Assembly (NCBI GenBank): GCA_014885115.2
Contig: WKLE02002835.1
Coordinates: 1 to 20,021 of the forward strand
Source of the DNA: Asterionellopsis glacialis
Taxonomy: Eukaryota; Bacillariophyta; Plagiogrammaphyceae; Rhaphoneidales; Asterionellopsidaceae
Direction of reading: 5' to 3'
Length of the DNA stretch: 20,021 nt
Positions 8,829 through 17,218 of this stretch are shown one piece after another (within the stretch, counting starts at the first letter, position 1; each line of letters opens with the position of its first letter). A program made the translations under genes and the position numbers. Under the pieces are notes generated by a model. The model did not search any database. It had not been told where the DNA came from and saw nothing but the letters and a program-made list of their open reading frames with translations.

Positions 8829-9426
8829 TTAAAAACCATCAATATGTATAGCTGTCGAAAATTCAGCTGATTCATCTTGTTGTTTATGTTGTGTGGTAAA
8901 GTTTGTTTGTTGTTGAAAGTAATCTTGTCTTTTTTGGGATTTTCCAAAACTAATAATTTGGGTAGAATAATGTTCATAAAGTGCTAATAATAAGGCGCTA
9001 GTAAGCATAAGTGCTAAACCAAAGTATATTGCCCAAACACCTGTAAGTTGTTGTATAGATAAGGAACTCCCCTATCTTGAATCAGACGCAGGGCGGCCAT
9101 TTACAGGTTCGGCACCGCTTAAAATATTCATTCATGGCACAATCGTATTTGACAGAGTTCAACAATGATACATGCCAATCCGCCTCCGTATCAAAAACTG
9201 CAAGTCAAACCGTATGGTATTTCAAGGAAGCCCCTGCAATTTTCTTATTATAATGATTTGCTTGATATTCTAAATCTTCCAAGATGACGAATGCCGCATT
9301 CCAAAACAATGAACTGTCGGAATGCTCTGCTCGCATATAATCAAAGACACGGTTTCTTTTTTGAAGTAATAAGAATGAAAAGTATGTATAGTTATATTCA
9401 AACAAAAAACAATGAGTTGCACCCAT
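8829..9426 (-). pseudogene. Membrane-protein C-terminus, degraded or intron-split, resembling diatom glutamate-receptor-like tails
   Basis: On the minus strand an 80-codon open stretch runs from 9071 down to TAA at 8829-8831. It encodes LSIQQLTGVWAIYFGLAL and a following hydrophobic run, one clear membrane helix, then YEHY and a polar, Gln-rich tail (YFQQQTNF, QHKQQDESAEF). Upstream on the same strand lie protein-like pieces: ILEDLEYQANHYNKK (within 9205-9300) and DWHVSLLNSVKYDCAMNEYF (about 9120-9180). They are separated by a TGA at 9205-9207, a frame change near 9123 and a TAG at 9072-9074. Either this is a decayed gene, or an intron (AG acceptor just before 9071) joins the parts. A helix of the LTGVWAIYFG type at the C-terminus recalls ionotropic glutamate receptor-like proteins of diatoms. 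That resemblance is from memory and weak. Confidence 0.45.
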
Positions 9427-9716
9427 GTTTTATACTTCTTCTTATTGAGCGAAAAGAATGTCATAGTGTCAAGGATATCTCACGGAGATGCTTAGATGGC
9501 ACTCTAGAGATTGTACAATTCAGGTTTAAGGTGTAACGGACAAAATAGGCACAGAGATCATAATCATAGACAATTGCGGTGGATTAGAAATGATTAATTT
9601 TTACATTCACATCGAATAAGATACTAAGAGTACTTGTGTCTCTAGAACTAAAACTACTACTGCGAATTCTAACAGCAGTATGACTGAGGTTGACAAAATA
9701 AACGTATGCGCAAACT
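9427..9716. other. Gap, 3' flank of the photosystem II-type gene
   Basis: About 290 bp between the stop of the minus-strand lumenal-protein gene and the upstream remains of the membrane-protein relic. No clear frame or terminator-like structure was seen. It should contain the polyadenylation region of the gene at 9717-10391. Confidence 0.4.
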
Positions 9717-10391
9717 TTAATTATACAAAGAATCTGTAAGAGAACCAGGCATTTCCACACCATCCAAATAGTCTTCAAAAAGTATGCTTGTCTTTTCCCA
9801 TTCCTGCTTAGCCTTAGCGGCATCGCCCTTCTTTCCAGCAGCCTTGATACCAGCAAATGATTTGGCAAGACTATTATACTTCTTCACTGCAGGTGTGTTA
9901 TCAGAGGGCTTACCAGGCTTCGTGAATGTTGCTGCTAATAGATAACCATCTCCACCACCATGCTGTCCCCCACCAGAGTCAGGAGGTCCTAAGAAATCCG
10001 CAAGCGCTGCATATGTTCGACCTACATCGTCAGGTTCTCTACGAGCGAACTGAATGAAAAAATTTACCCAAGCGTCACCTTCTGTCTCTCCATTTTTAAT
10101 CGCTTTTCCCAATTCATTAAAATCACGGACATCGGCAGCAATACGAGCTTCATAACTCTTCTTCAAAGCCGCCTTGCTAGATGGCGCCATGCCAGCATAT
10201 GCCGAAGATCCGGACCCATCAAATGCCACGGCAGGCTCCTGGTGACCTACCAGAAACGTTAATGCTCCAGTAGAGAGCACTCCAAACAACGCATCTCTTC
10301 TATTCACTGGCTTTGAGGAAGTAGTGTATGCACTCGTAAGGGGCACGGACGCACCCACGGCGACTGCGGCTACTATCGACGATATCTTCAT
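9717..10391 (-). CDS. Thylakoid-lumen photosystem II extrinsic protein, PsbQ-fold (Psb31/PsbQ'-like)
   Basis: An intact 224-residue frame, ATG at 10389-10391 and TAA at 9717-9719. The leader has three parts. Residues 1-21 form a signal peptide ending TSA before YT, an ASAF-like site (Tyr in place of Phe) for import into a secondary plastid. Arg31-Arg32 are followed by a hydrophobic stretch to an AVA site at about residue 56, a Tat signal for the thylakoid lumen. The mature part (about 168 residues) is helical and rich in Lys, Ala and Asp, beginning FDGSGSSAYAG, with YEARIAADVRDFNELGKAI and FARREPDDVGRTYAALADFL. Such proteins bind the lumenal face of photosystem II and support the oxygen-evolving centre. 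Whether this is Psb31, PsbQ' or a paralogue cannot be decided here. Codon use is more balanced than in the AT-rich surroundings. Confidence 0.75.
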   Translation of the reverse strand: MKISSIVAAVAVGASVPLTSAYTTSSKPVNRRDALFGVLSTGALTFLVGHQEPAVAFDGSGSSAYAGMAPSSKAALKKSYEARIAADVRDFNELGKAIKNGETEGDAWVNFFIQFARREPDDVGRTYAALADFLGPPDSGGGQHGGGDGYLLAATFTKPGKPSDNTPAVKKYNSLAKSFAGIKAAGKKGDAAKAKQEWEKTSILFEDYLDGVEMPGSLTDSLYN

Positions 10392-10989
10392 TGAATCTTC
10401 CGCTGTTTTCAGTTTGTTGTTGACGATAGTAACTAACTAGTAGGACTAAAGGTCCTGGAGTGTCATCATCCTATCATTCTCTTGATGTATCGCTGGATGT
10501 GTGCCTACGTAAAGATCGGGTGATGTCATTCTCATTATTTTTAAACACAACATTAGAGCTGGAGTTAGGGTGGTCTCACGGCGGACACACATTAAAAAAA
10601 ATAATAGGAGAAGCGTATCAGAAAGATTCCCAGCAAATTTCTTCTGCATTGACACAAATGAATACAATTATGGAAAATATGTTCAATGCATGGAAGGACC
10701 GTTGTATCTTACAAAGCTGTTCCCCCAAAACCAGACGTAAGCTAAGTACTGCAATCGCATGAAGCCGCATTCGTGAATTAATGAATTCCGACAGGTAAGC
10801 AGCAGCAGAAACAATTGACAAGAACAACAACATGAGTAACAAAGGAGAACTTGCTACTGCTTTCAACAACAACACCAGGAGGAATAACAATCTCTCCATT
10901 GATTGCAATGGAAAGGATTACCTTACCCAAGATTGTCATGCAGAAGGGATCACATTCAGCACACATTTGATGATGAAGATGATGATGGT
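10392..10989. other. Upstream of the lumenal-protein gene, then unassigned sequence
   Basis: The first 50-100 bp should include the 5' leader and promoter of the minus-strand gene, but no element can be named. Beyond about 10,450 the sequence holds overlapping frames on both strands without protein-like character. Confidence 0.35.
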
Positions 10990-11144
10990 TTGGGGATGCT
11001 GCCTTGCTGATGCATGAAGCCAGCACAAAATATGCCAAAAGGCAAAAGACAGGCAACCAAGAGGAGGAAGAAGAAGGAATGGCTGACAGTGATGGTGACA
11101 AGTTTCATGCAGGAGGAACTGGTGGTATGCTTGACCACTTATAG
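10990..11144 (+). pseudogene. Short relic frame, C-terminal end of an unknown protein
   Basis: An open frame encodes DAALLMHEASTKYAKRQKTG, then a Glu run, then DSDGDKFHAGGTGGMLDHL and TAG at 11142-11144. Just upstream, in a different frame, an acidic Asp/Glu stretch (about 10967-10990) suggests a frameshift within the same former protein. The basic/acidic mix and the poly-Glu resemble disordered tails of transposon proteins. No start codon is assignable and I do not recognise the family. Confidence 0.3.
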
Positions 11145-11302
11145 AGTATTAAAAAAATAGATAGTAAGAGGGGTTAGGGTGGTATGGCAAGATGCAATGA
11201 TATCCATTGATCAGTATGATGGAAGAAGGGTTGAATAGTAGAAAGAGTATCAAACAAAAACAAGATAAGAGGAGGGGGTAGGGTATCATGGAGAGAAAAG
11301 AT

Positions 11303-11338
11303 GAAACAAGAGTGATATCTAGCAGTATCACTCTTTTC
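11303..11338. repeat. Strong hairpin
   Basis: AAGAGTGATA (308-317 of the 11,000 block) pairs perfectly with TATCACTCTT (326-335) around an 8-base loop TCTAGCAG. Pairing extends outward as ATGAAA opposite TTTCAT with one bulged C. It lies just downstream of two similar GGGGTTAGGGTGGTATGG-like blocks (11170s and 11270s). It may be an element terminus. Nothing shows that it acts as a terminator. Confidence 0.6.
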
Positions 11339-11373
11339 ATAGAGTAGTAGAATAATTAGTTTAGTTAATAGTG

Positions 11374-11910
11374 TTAGTTAATGGTGTTGATGAGTTCCAG
11401 AACCTGCTTGCCCATCATCTTATAATTGGCATCCAAACTTATAATTTTGGCAGGATGTTCTAGCATTTTTTAAATCATAATTGGCTTTCTCCACAGAAAG
11501 TATGTCTGACGTATATCATCTATCATTTTTCTACTTATGCAATGTGCATTGAACCTGTTTCTGCCCAACATTTTTAAAAATTTGGGAAGTTGCATTTGTG
11601 ATTCTTGCATGACTGTTGTTGTTTGTGGAGCAGTAGGTGGTGGTATACTGCTGTACTGAGTTAAATTATAGTAGTAGGAGTCATTGTATGCTCCTCCTCT
11701 GTGATTGGTGTAATCATCAGCATTGTTAATTATCATTGGTTGATTTTTTACTGGTGGTACAATAACTGTGCTGGCTGGTGGTGGTGGTTTGTCACCAGAG
11801 ATTTTGTCTGCTGCTGCTGTGATGTTTTCTCTCACTGCTGACTCATGTTCCTCAACTTCTTTTCTAACTTGTTCTAAAGCTATTTCTCTTTTACTAATTT
11901 TTTGTTTATA
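11374..11910 (-). pseudogene. Coiled-coil/proline-rich frame with one internal stop, probable transposon protein
   Basis: On the minus strand the frame is open from 11910 to TAA at 11470-11472, then continues in phase to TAA at 11374-11376. It begins with a charged helical stretch (ALEQVRKEVEEHESAV), then PPPPAS, a Tyr/Asn-rich linker (NDSYYYNLTQYSS), PPPTAPQ, and a C-terminal block FLKMLGRNRFNAHCISRKM. After the stop comes KMLEHPAKIISLDANYKMMG. The stop at 11470 could be a single CAA-to-TAA change. The phrase SLDANYKM resembles the first catalytic Asp context of some transposases, but this is too short to rely on. No intact start or end is visible, and the family is not recognised. Confidence 0.4.
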
Positions 11911-12032
11911 TTATCAACCTATCCTTTTATGATAGTATCCTTTACTGCAGTAGGTGAGTCGTGTGTGAGACATGACTCACATATGATGACATCAATCAAC
12001 CATAGTACTGACGTATTGAAATGCAATGACAT

Positions 12033-12134
12033 CACAGATGAAGCATGTGCAGTGATGCACTGCATCCAACAATGTGTTGATCTCACAGACAAAGCACATG
12101 CAGTGATGCTCTGCAGCAGCATTTCTCTGGTCAT
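12033..12134 (+). repeat. Two copies of a 51-bp repeat
   Basis: CACAGATGAAGCATGTGCAG at 12033 recurs as CACAGACAAAGCACATGCAG at 12084, and the similarity continues through GTGATGC and CTGCA. The 51-bp period is a multiple of three, and the covering frame gives a 17-residue repeat (DITDEACAVMHCIQQCV, then DLTDKAHAVMLCSSISL). The frame is short and may be fortuitous. Confidence 0.55.
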
Positions 12135-12237
12135 GATGCTTCGCATCAGAATGCGGTGACATACCATCACTCCATGGCAGTACAACTCCAGTTGTGACAC
12201 AAAACAGGTGATCTAGCAGGCATTCATTGGCTGCCTT

Positions 12238-12273
12238 GCAGAGTTTGGTTCACATGGTAAAACCAAACCCTGC
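12238..12273. repeat. Inverted repeat upstream of the Ty3/gypsy relic
   Basis: GCAGAGTTTGGTT (12238-12250) pairs with AACCAAACCCTGC (12261-12273) with one mismatch around a 10-base loop. A third related copy, CCAAACTCT, follows at about 12279. It lies about 240 bp before the Gag frame, in the place of a 5' leader or long terminal repeat. No terminal repeat could be confirmed by a second copy in the window. Confidence 0.5.
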
Positions 12274-12510
12274 CAGATCCAAACTCTAAGTAGGGCATCT
12301 TTAGGATCCGGTACTCATCATAGGTGTCAAAGACCAACAGGTGGATTGGTGAGTGTTTTTTAGAAGTAGTTAAAATAGCTCATAATTTATTCACTCTAAC
12401 AAAGTTTACTTCCTTTTAATAATTGTTGTCAGCATAGTGCATAGTGTTAACACTCCAGGCAAAAAGTGGTAAGTATCTAACAACTATCATTTTTATTCTA
12501 TTGACTCACC

Positions 12511-13469
12511 ATGAAGGTTGTTGCTCCTAACCAAGGCAAAGATCAAAGCTACCAGCTGCCTCCTATCCTGCTTGAGATTCCGAGTACAGACAAGCAGAAG
12601 CTGATTAAGGCAAAGTACACAAAAATCAGCCTGTTGTCCAATTCCAGGGATCAAAACTCCAAAGAGAAATTCACTATGAAGTTCTTGTACTTCAAACACA
12701 GGTCCCCTAGAGAATTACTGGACTGGTTCAATAATTTGGACCAAGTGATTTGCAGACTGCGGATTATTACAACTGGACCAGTGTATTATTTGATGACCTG
12801 TGCTTTCCTACGTAGTGAAGACCTACACGTATTTAGCGCTGCAGCTACCAAAATGGAAATGAAATGGTGGAGCACTTCAAGATGGTCAGCAAGGACCTCA
12901 AGAAGCATTTTTTCCCACTTAAGGTGCTCATGAAGCAGGAACACTATATGCTCAGGAAGTCATGCAAGCTTATGTCCAAAGAGTACCAGGCTGCTCTTCA
13001 CATGCTCAATGGCTACTTAGAGAAGTTCCTGGGAGCAGACAAAAACTCAAAGCTCTCTAACAAGGAACTACTTGAGATTCTTGAGTTCAGAACCCCTGCC
13101 ACATGGAGCAAGGAGATGATGCACCAAGGATTTGACCCTCTGGACAAAGGACTACCAGCGTTTCTGGAATTTCTGGAACATATGGAAGTCACAGACACCA
13201 TACACAATCTGTCAGGCCCTAAGACTAAGGACAAGCTGGCCAGCAAGGACAAACCTAACAATCCAACTAATGGCTGGAATGATAAGGAGCAGAAGGCACA
13301 CAAGGGCAAATGTAATTACTGTAAAATCCACAAGAACCACAGTTCTCACAATACCAGTGAATGCCAAGCCCTGGAAAAGTACATCAACAAGCACCAGAAA
13401 GATGGCAAAAAGGAATATCCCAAGTACAAATGCCAGCATTTTAACAAGTACACAGCAAGCAGGAACTGA
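12511..13469 (+). pseudogene. gag: gag of the Ty3/gypsy remnant, frameshifted
   Basis: The N-terminal half is read from 12511 (MKVVAPNQGKDQSYQLPPIL) and contains PRELLDWFNNLDQV and SAAATK. Near 12,855 the frame changes and the capsid-like part continues from about 12,864 (VEHFKMVSKDLKKHFFPLK, then LEILEFRTPATWSKEM and QGFDPLDKGLPAFLEFLEH). A nucleic-acid-binding zinc knuckle of form CX2CX8HX4C lies at 13311-13364 (CNYCKIHKNHSSHNTSEC), followed by a Lys-rich stretch. A TGA at 13467 ends this frame, but the neighbouring frame continues in protein-like fashion (ELNAIT, then KNLFNKYKTSGLDSESDD), so another frameshift lies near 13,462. Gag forms the particle and packages the RNA in intact elements. 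Confidence 0.75.
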
Positions 13470-13799
13470 ATGCCATCACAACTTAAGTCAAAGAATTATT
13501 AATTAAGAACTTGTTCAATAAGTACAAAACTTCCGGCTTGGATTCTGAGTCTGATGATAGGGATATCAAAAAATGCTACAACTCCTTCAATTTCAAAAAC
13601 CTTAAATATTGATAATAAGGAGGACTGAGATAATACCCCCATAGTAAATAATGTAGAAAACCATTTATATGACTACTCTATGAATAATCACCTTTCATGC
13701 AATACTTTCAGAGACCTGCATAGTCCTAGGAAGAGGCCTGAAACCAGGCATACTTGTTGCCCAGTCATAGTTGCCTTGATGCTAGTATGCAAAGGACAC

Positions 13800-14208
13800 A
13801 GGCAGAAATCAAAGCCACTTAAGGAACTTCTAGATTAAGGCACTTCAGCCACCATAGTAAATAAGAAATTTACCAAAAAGCTTAAGTGTAAACCTGCACC
13901 CAGGACATTATGAAAGACCAAGGGCAGAAATTTTTCAACCATTCAAAAAGTCCATGGAATATTCAAACTGCCCAAATTCGATGACTGTAAGGCCACTGAA
14001 TGGGAATGTCATGTTGACAAGACCAAAGGTTCACAATTCTGACATGATAATTGGATGCAAGCTCCTAGAAGAACTAGGTATGATACTCAACTATAACCAG
14101 TGCGTAATGACTTGGGAAGACACTGAAGTCCCAATGAAATCAACTGACTATGAGATCAAGGAATCTTACAGTATGCTACAGGAACTCACTGAACCTAAGC
14201 AAGTATGA
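13800..14208 (+). pseudogene. Retropepsin-type protease of the Ty3/gypsy remnant
   Basis: The active-site region reads ELLD, stop, GTSATIVNKKF. The stop TAA at 13836-13838 takes the place of the Ser or Thr of the D-S/T-G triad. It is followed by NFSTIQKVHGIFKLPKFDD and ECHVDKTK. Near 14,025 the frame changes by one base, and the C-terminal protease signature continues as DMIIGCKLLEELGMILNY, then VMTWEDTEVPMK. In intact elements this enzyme cuts the Gag-Pol polyprotein. Here the catalytic site is interrupted and the frame is split, so no enzyme can be made. The boundary with the upstream linker is not sharp. Confidence 0.75.
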
Positions 14209-14223
14209 GAAGCCACAGATTGT

Positions 14224-14699
14224 ATGAACAGAATACTGGCTGCCACATATGATAAGGCAGACTTGGACAAAGTAACTAACATGTGCTGGCATCTGCCCCC
14301 TAAGGACAGAAAAGCCATAAATGAACTACTTAAGAAATGCAAACCTCTATTTGATGGTACACTGGGCATGTGGAACATCAACCCACTAAGTATCAAAATA
14401 AAGGAAGGTTCCAAACCATATCATGGTAAGGGCTATCCAGTACCATATGTGTACAATCAACTACCCAGAGAAGAGGTAGAACAATTAGTACATATAGGAG
14501 TACTACGGAAAGTTAACAGGTAGGAGCCCAGCTTCCCATGTCCTAAGAAAAACAATACCAATGTATCATATGACATCCATTCCCTATTCTGCATATTCAG
14601 GAACTACTTACAAAACTCAAAGGTTTCTCATATCTGTCATCCTTAGACCTAAATATGGGTTACTACAACATATGTCTAGATGCAGATGCTAGCAATTGA
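14224..14699 (+). pseudogene. 5' part of the reverse transcriptase, with internal deletion
   Basis: The leader to the enzyme is intact in one frame (NELLKKCKPLFDGTLGMW, then KPYHGKGYPVPYVYNQLP and EEVEQLVHIGVLRKVNR) up to TAG 14521. Then PSFPCPKKNN is read. After a gap the next frame picks up HPFPILHIQELLTKLKGFSY and SSLDLNMGYYNICLDADAS, which contains the first catalytic Asp (GAC 14646-14648). The segment normally between PKKN and PFPI, with the SDFRELN-like motif, is absent, so 15-18 codons are deleted along with a frame change. The frame ends at TGA 14697-14699 and nothing downstream resembles the palm motifs. Confidence 0.8.
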
Positions 14700-15131
14700 A
14701 GCACATTGCATGTGGATCAATAATATCCAAAATTGGCACAAGAATTAAAGTTGATTTGGCTTAATGGGAAAAGAAATCATTGACTAGAGGTTCACATTGG
14801 GAGAGAAATTGGAGAAAGAAGGTGGGAGGGCCAGCTACATCAGTCTGTGGAATTGGAAAAGAATTACATTTTAGGTGGAATTACATGAATAATTCTCTTG
14901 GCCATGAGACCTGAACCATACCTGATAACCTGTCGGGATTTTAATTGTGGCCAAAGGCTACAAAAGGCCTGTTGGGGGTATCACCCTTTATTAGCCTTTA
15001 TTCCACCTGGTTTTTTGTTGTGTTTTCAGGTTTTTTTTAGTACATGACGCAGCACCTAACAGGGTACATAACTTAGTGAAAAGTTAGAAAGTGAGGAATT
15101 AGCAGTTTAGATCAGGGCAAAAAAGGCCATT
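14700..15131. other. Gap after the retrotransposon break point
   Basis: No coding signal was found. It contains GGCC-flanked small inverted words (about 14953-14972) and T-runs (around 15010-15040). It is probably other element debris that replaced the 3' half of the Ty3/gypsy copy. Confidence 0.4.
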
Positions 15132-15250
15132 TAATAGGTGACAAGGTTAGACTCCACCCTCCTAACAGGCCACAAATAGTAAAATGAGAAAATTGGTGTT
15201 TCACTATTTTGCTGGAGTTAGAATGTGGAGTCAAACCTCATAACCTATTA
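15132..15250. repeat. 119-bp foldback element with imperfect arms of about 55 bp
   Basis: The left arm starts TAATAGGTGACAAGGTTAGA then CTCCAC. The reverse complement of the right end starts TAATAGGTTATGAGGTTTGA then CTCCAC. Similarity continues more weakly through CTAAC and AAATAGT to the centre near 15,191. The whole unit would fold into one long imperfect hairpin, as seen in small foldback MITEs. No target duplication could be assigned. Confidence 0.7.
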
Positions 15251-15520
15251 CAATCTTGTTCAAAATGAATGCACAGCCCTTCCTTCTCATCATTCTTTTC
15301 TTCTCCACACAACAATGCATACCTACAGTAGTTTACTATGTAACTAGATGACACAATGATGACAAAGACATGGACAACAACAGCAAATACAACCAACCAA
15401 AATGATGACCATGTCAACAAGACAACAATTTTGTTGTCATGGTGGGTTGATCAAACAAAGACACAACACAAATGTAGCACATTGCCTGATGCATTAGGAC
15501 TAATACTAATAAATCTTTTT
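15251..15520. other. Gap with no recognised feature
   Basis: Low-complexity CAA- and ACAAC-rich sequence with frames on both strands that do not look like proteins. Confidence 0.4.
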
Positions 15521-15563
15521 TTGTACAAAAACAGACAAAATTTTGCACAAAAACAGACAAAAT
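15521..15563 (+). repeat. Tandem duplication of about 21 bp
   Basis: TGTACAAAAACAGACAAAAT is followed directly by TGCACAAAAACAGACAAAAT. It is a simple local duplication in AT-rich sequence. Confidence 0.7.
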
Positions 15564-15834
15564 CCTCATTTCTACATTTGGAATTATTGTCAATTTCAAA
15601 TGTTTTTTCCTCAATTTTAAGGGTCTAATTAGAGGCAAATCAGAAATAAATCAGACCTCTTCAAAGTATGTACCACTCAGAAATCTGAGTCACCCTCCTT
15701 TTTCTGGTCCTAGATGAGAGCAAAAGATTTCAATCTATGACTTGGGACCACGTGCACTCCTTGCTGTCATGCGCAGCCTGCAAAGAAGAAAAAAGTGTTC
15801 TGAGTGAGAAAACAGTGTATTTGTTACAAAAATC

Positions 15835-16807
15835 ATGGCACAGCAACCATCCAATGCCAGCCCCCTTGATGTCAACACGGAATGTCAATTCAAGTGCACC
15901 ATTTGTAAAGGTGACATAAGAGACAATCCACAATGGGGTACCTCAACTCATTTCAAGGTCAAGATTAGTGAAGGTTTTGAAGTCCTTAAGGCTAGGGCTA
16001 TCTCTTTTGTTGCCATACACTGTTGAATGCACAGCTTATTTCTGATGACATTTACTTCAAGAAGTCCAAGGGAGCATCACAAAGCCAGTATGTCATCTTG
16101 TGTGAAAATAATTTTAAAGATTTAACAAAAGGAAGATGGGGGTTGATAATAAAGAGGGATGTAGATGCTTGGGCAAGTAAAGGGAAGACTGTTGCAGAAG
16201 GTTTTTTTTGGAGGTGTTTTTGTACATTCACAGGAGAGCAATGCGTGAGCCTGCAGTTCCTACTGGTTTAAGATGTGCTACTGCAGGTTGAAATCAAGAA
16301 GCAGCAGCATGTATTCAAGAGTATGAAGATGTTGAGGGTGTACAACTTGGAGATATCATGTGCCACCATCTAACATTTCATCAGGCACAGCAACCAGAAG
16401 GATCAGAATTTTTGATTCCAAATGACAACACAACAAGACAAGCTCAACATCTAGATGAGAGGAGGAGGGCACTTGATCAAGAGGAAGCATTAACCAACAA
16501 TAATTGTGACCACACAACAAAGAAGACTAAGCTACAACTATTTGGAACATGGGTAGAAGTTCCAGTTGATGTTAATTCCTTACAACAGGCATTGGGCTTG
16601 CCGCACCATGATATATTTGATCAAGAAATCTTCCATGCCTACCAACATAATGAAACAGTTGGCATTGATGTTGCTGACACTGATCATGGCACATCACCAT
16701 TGCCACCAACACAACAAAGACAACAAACACAACAAACACAACAAGCACAAGAAGAACAACAAGAAGAAGATAACAACAACAACAACAATGTAGAAACTCC
16801 TGTGTAG
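15835..16807 (+). pseudogene. Broken frame of an unrecognised protein ending in a Gln/Asn-rich tail
   Basis: ATG 15835 opens MAQQPSNASPLDVNTECQF followed by CTICKG, and continues to a TGA at about 16024. Protein-like sequence resumes one frame over (NAQLISDDIYFKKSKGASQS, then GRWGLIIKRDVDAWASKGKT) to about 16235. It shifts again to EPAVPTGLRCATAG, stop, then QEYEDVEGVQLGDIMCHHL, and stays open from about 16291 to TAG 16805-16807. The last part is polar, with VEVPVDVNSLQQALGLPHHD, and ends in runs of Gln, Glu and Asn. Two frameshifts and one stop are needed to read it through. It may be an accessory protein of a DNA transposon, since a transposase fragment lies just downstream in the opposite direction. 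I cannot name it. The last 149 codons, from ATG 16358, could in principle be expressed alone. Confidence 0.45.
16700..16790 (+). repeat. CAA/GAA-rich microsatellite-like tract
   Basis: Imperfect ACAACAA, CACAACAAA and GAAGAAC repeats end in a run of five AAC units. It encodes the Gln/Glu/Asn tail of the frame at 15835-16807. Confidence 0.75.
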
Positions 16808-16879
16808 GTACTGTACTTTTCTAGTTTAAATAATTATAACGATTATTTTATTACACTACTACTCTACTCTACTACTTCA

Positions 16880-17218
16880 TCAATCATCTGTTCTAGTGTT
16901 TTGTAAGCCATCAAAAAATGGCTTACAAAGTTCCCCAGGATCATATCCACAATGTCCATACAATCCTAAAGTACCGTGTGGAATGTCCTTTGTGTATGCT
17001 TTCATGGGAACCTCCAGTACCATTTCAGGATACAAAGGGAACACCAACTTGGCATGTTTTTGAATCAAACATTTAAGCTGTCCAAAACATACTTCAATAG
17101 GGTTAAGTTCTGGGCTGTACAGAGGGAAAAAAAATGAGTCTTGCATCACACTGGTGCACAGCATCCTCCAGCTGGATGCTACAGCAAGTAGGACCAAAAA
17201 GGTTGCTAAGAAAGTCAA
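16880..17218 (-). pseudogene. C-terminal fragment of a Tc1/mariner-IS630-type DDE transposase
   Basis: The minus-strand frame carries FFFPLYSPELNPIEVCFGQL, the hallmark third-catalytic-residue motif of this superfamily (the Glu of NPIE). It is followed by KCLIQKHAKL, EVPMKAYTKDI and a closing GLYGHCGYDP, like the family's usual HCGY ending, before TGA at 16880-16882. Upstream of the motif the intended sequence seems to be in another frame (LEDAVHQCDARLIFF), joined at an eight-A run (17127-17134, T-run on this strand). A one-base slippage has therefore split it. The first two catalytic Asp residues and the DNA-binding domain are not visible upstream. It cannot be active. Confidence 0.7.

Larger units (their letters stand above)
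12511..14699 (+). mobile_element. Truncated Ty3/gypsy-type retrotransposon remnant (gag, protease, start of reverse transcriptase)
   Basis: The order gag, aspartic protease, reverse transcriptase in one direction fits Ty3/gypsy (Metaviridae-like) elements. Gag, zinc knuckle, protease and the first reverse-transcriptase blocks are recognisable. The catalytic YxDD block, RNase H and integrase are missing after about 14,700, so the 3' part has been deleted. No long terminal repeat pair was found in the window. The whole is non-functional. Lesions: frameshifts near 12,855, 13,462, 14,025 and 14,550-14,600, and stops at 13484, 13836, 13899-13904, 14206 and 14521. The motifs closely resemble elements common in diatom genomes. 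That is recognition from memory rather than a search. Confidence 0.8.

Noticed and set aside
8860..9060. Organelle DNA insertion, suggested by AT-rich codons and a hydrophobic translation
   Set aside because: The translation does not match a plastid or mitochondrial gene that I recognise, and a nuclear last exon or pseudogene explains it.
10618..11138. Minus-strand frames with Leu/Ser/Val-rich translations that look like signal peptides
   Set aside because: They are antisense to acidic, Asn/Glu-rich plus-strand sequence, which always gives hydrophobic or Ser-rich translations. No independent support.
11280..11340. Rho-independent-type terminator at the 11303-11338 hairpin
   Set aside because: The genome looks eukaryotic and no intact gene ends there. 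It is kept only as a repeat.
12200..12510. Primer-binding site and 5' long terminal repeat of the retrotransposon
   Set aside because: No second copy of this sequence exists downstream in the window and no convincing tRNA complement was seen, so no LTR is called.
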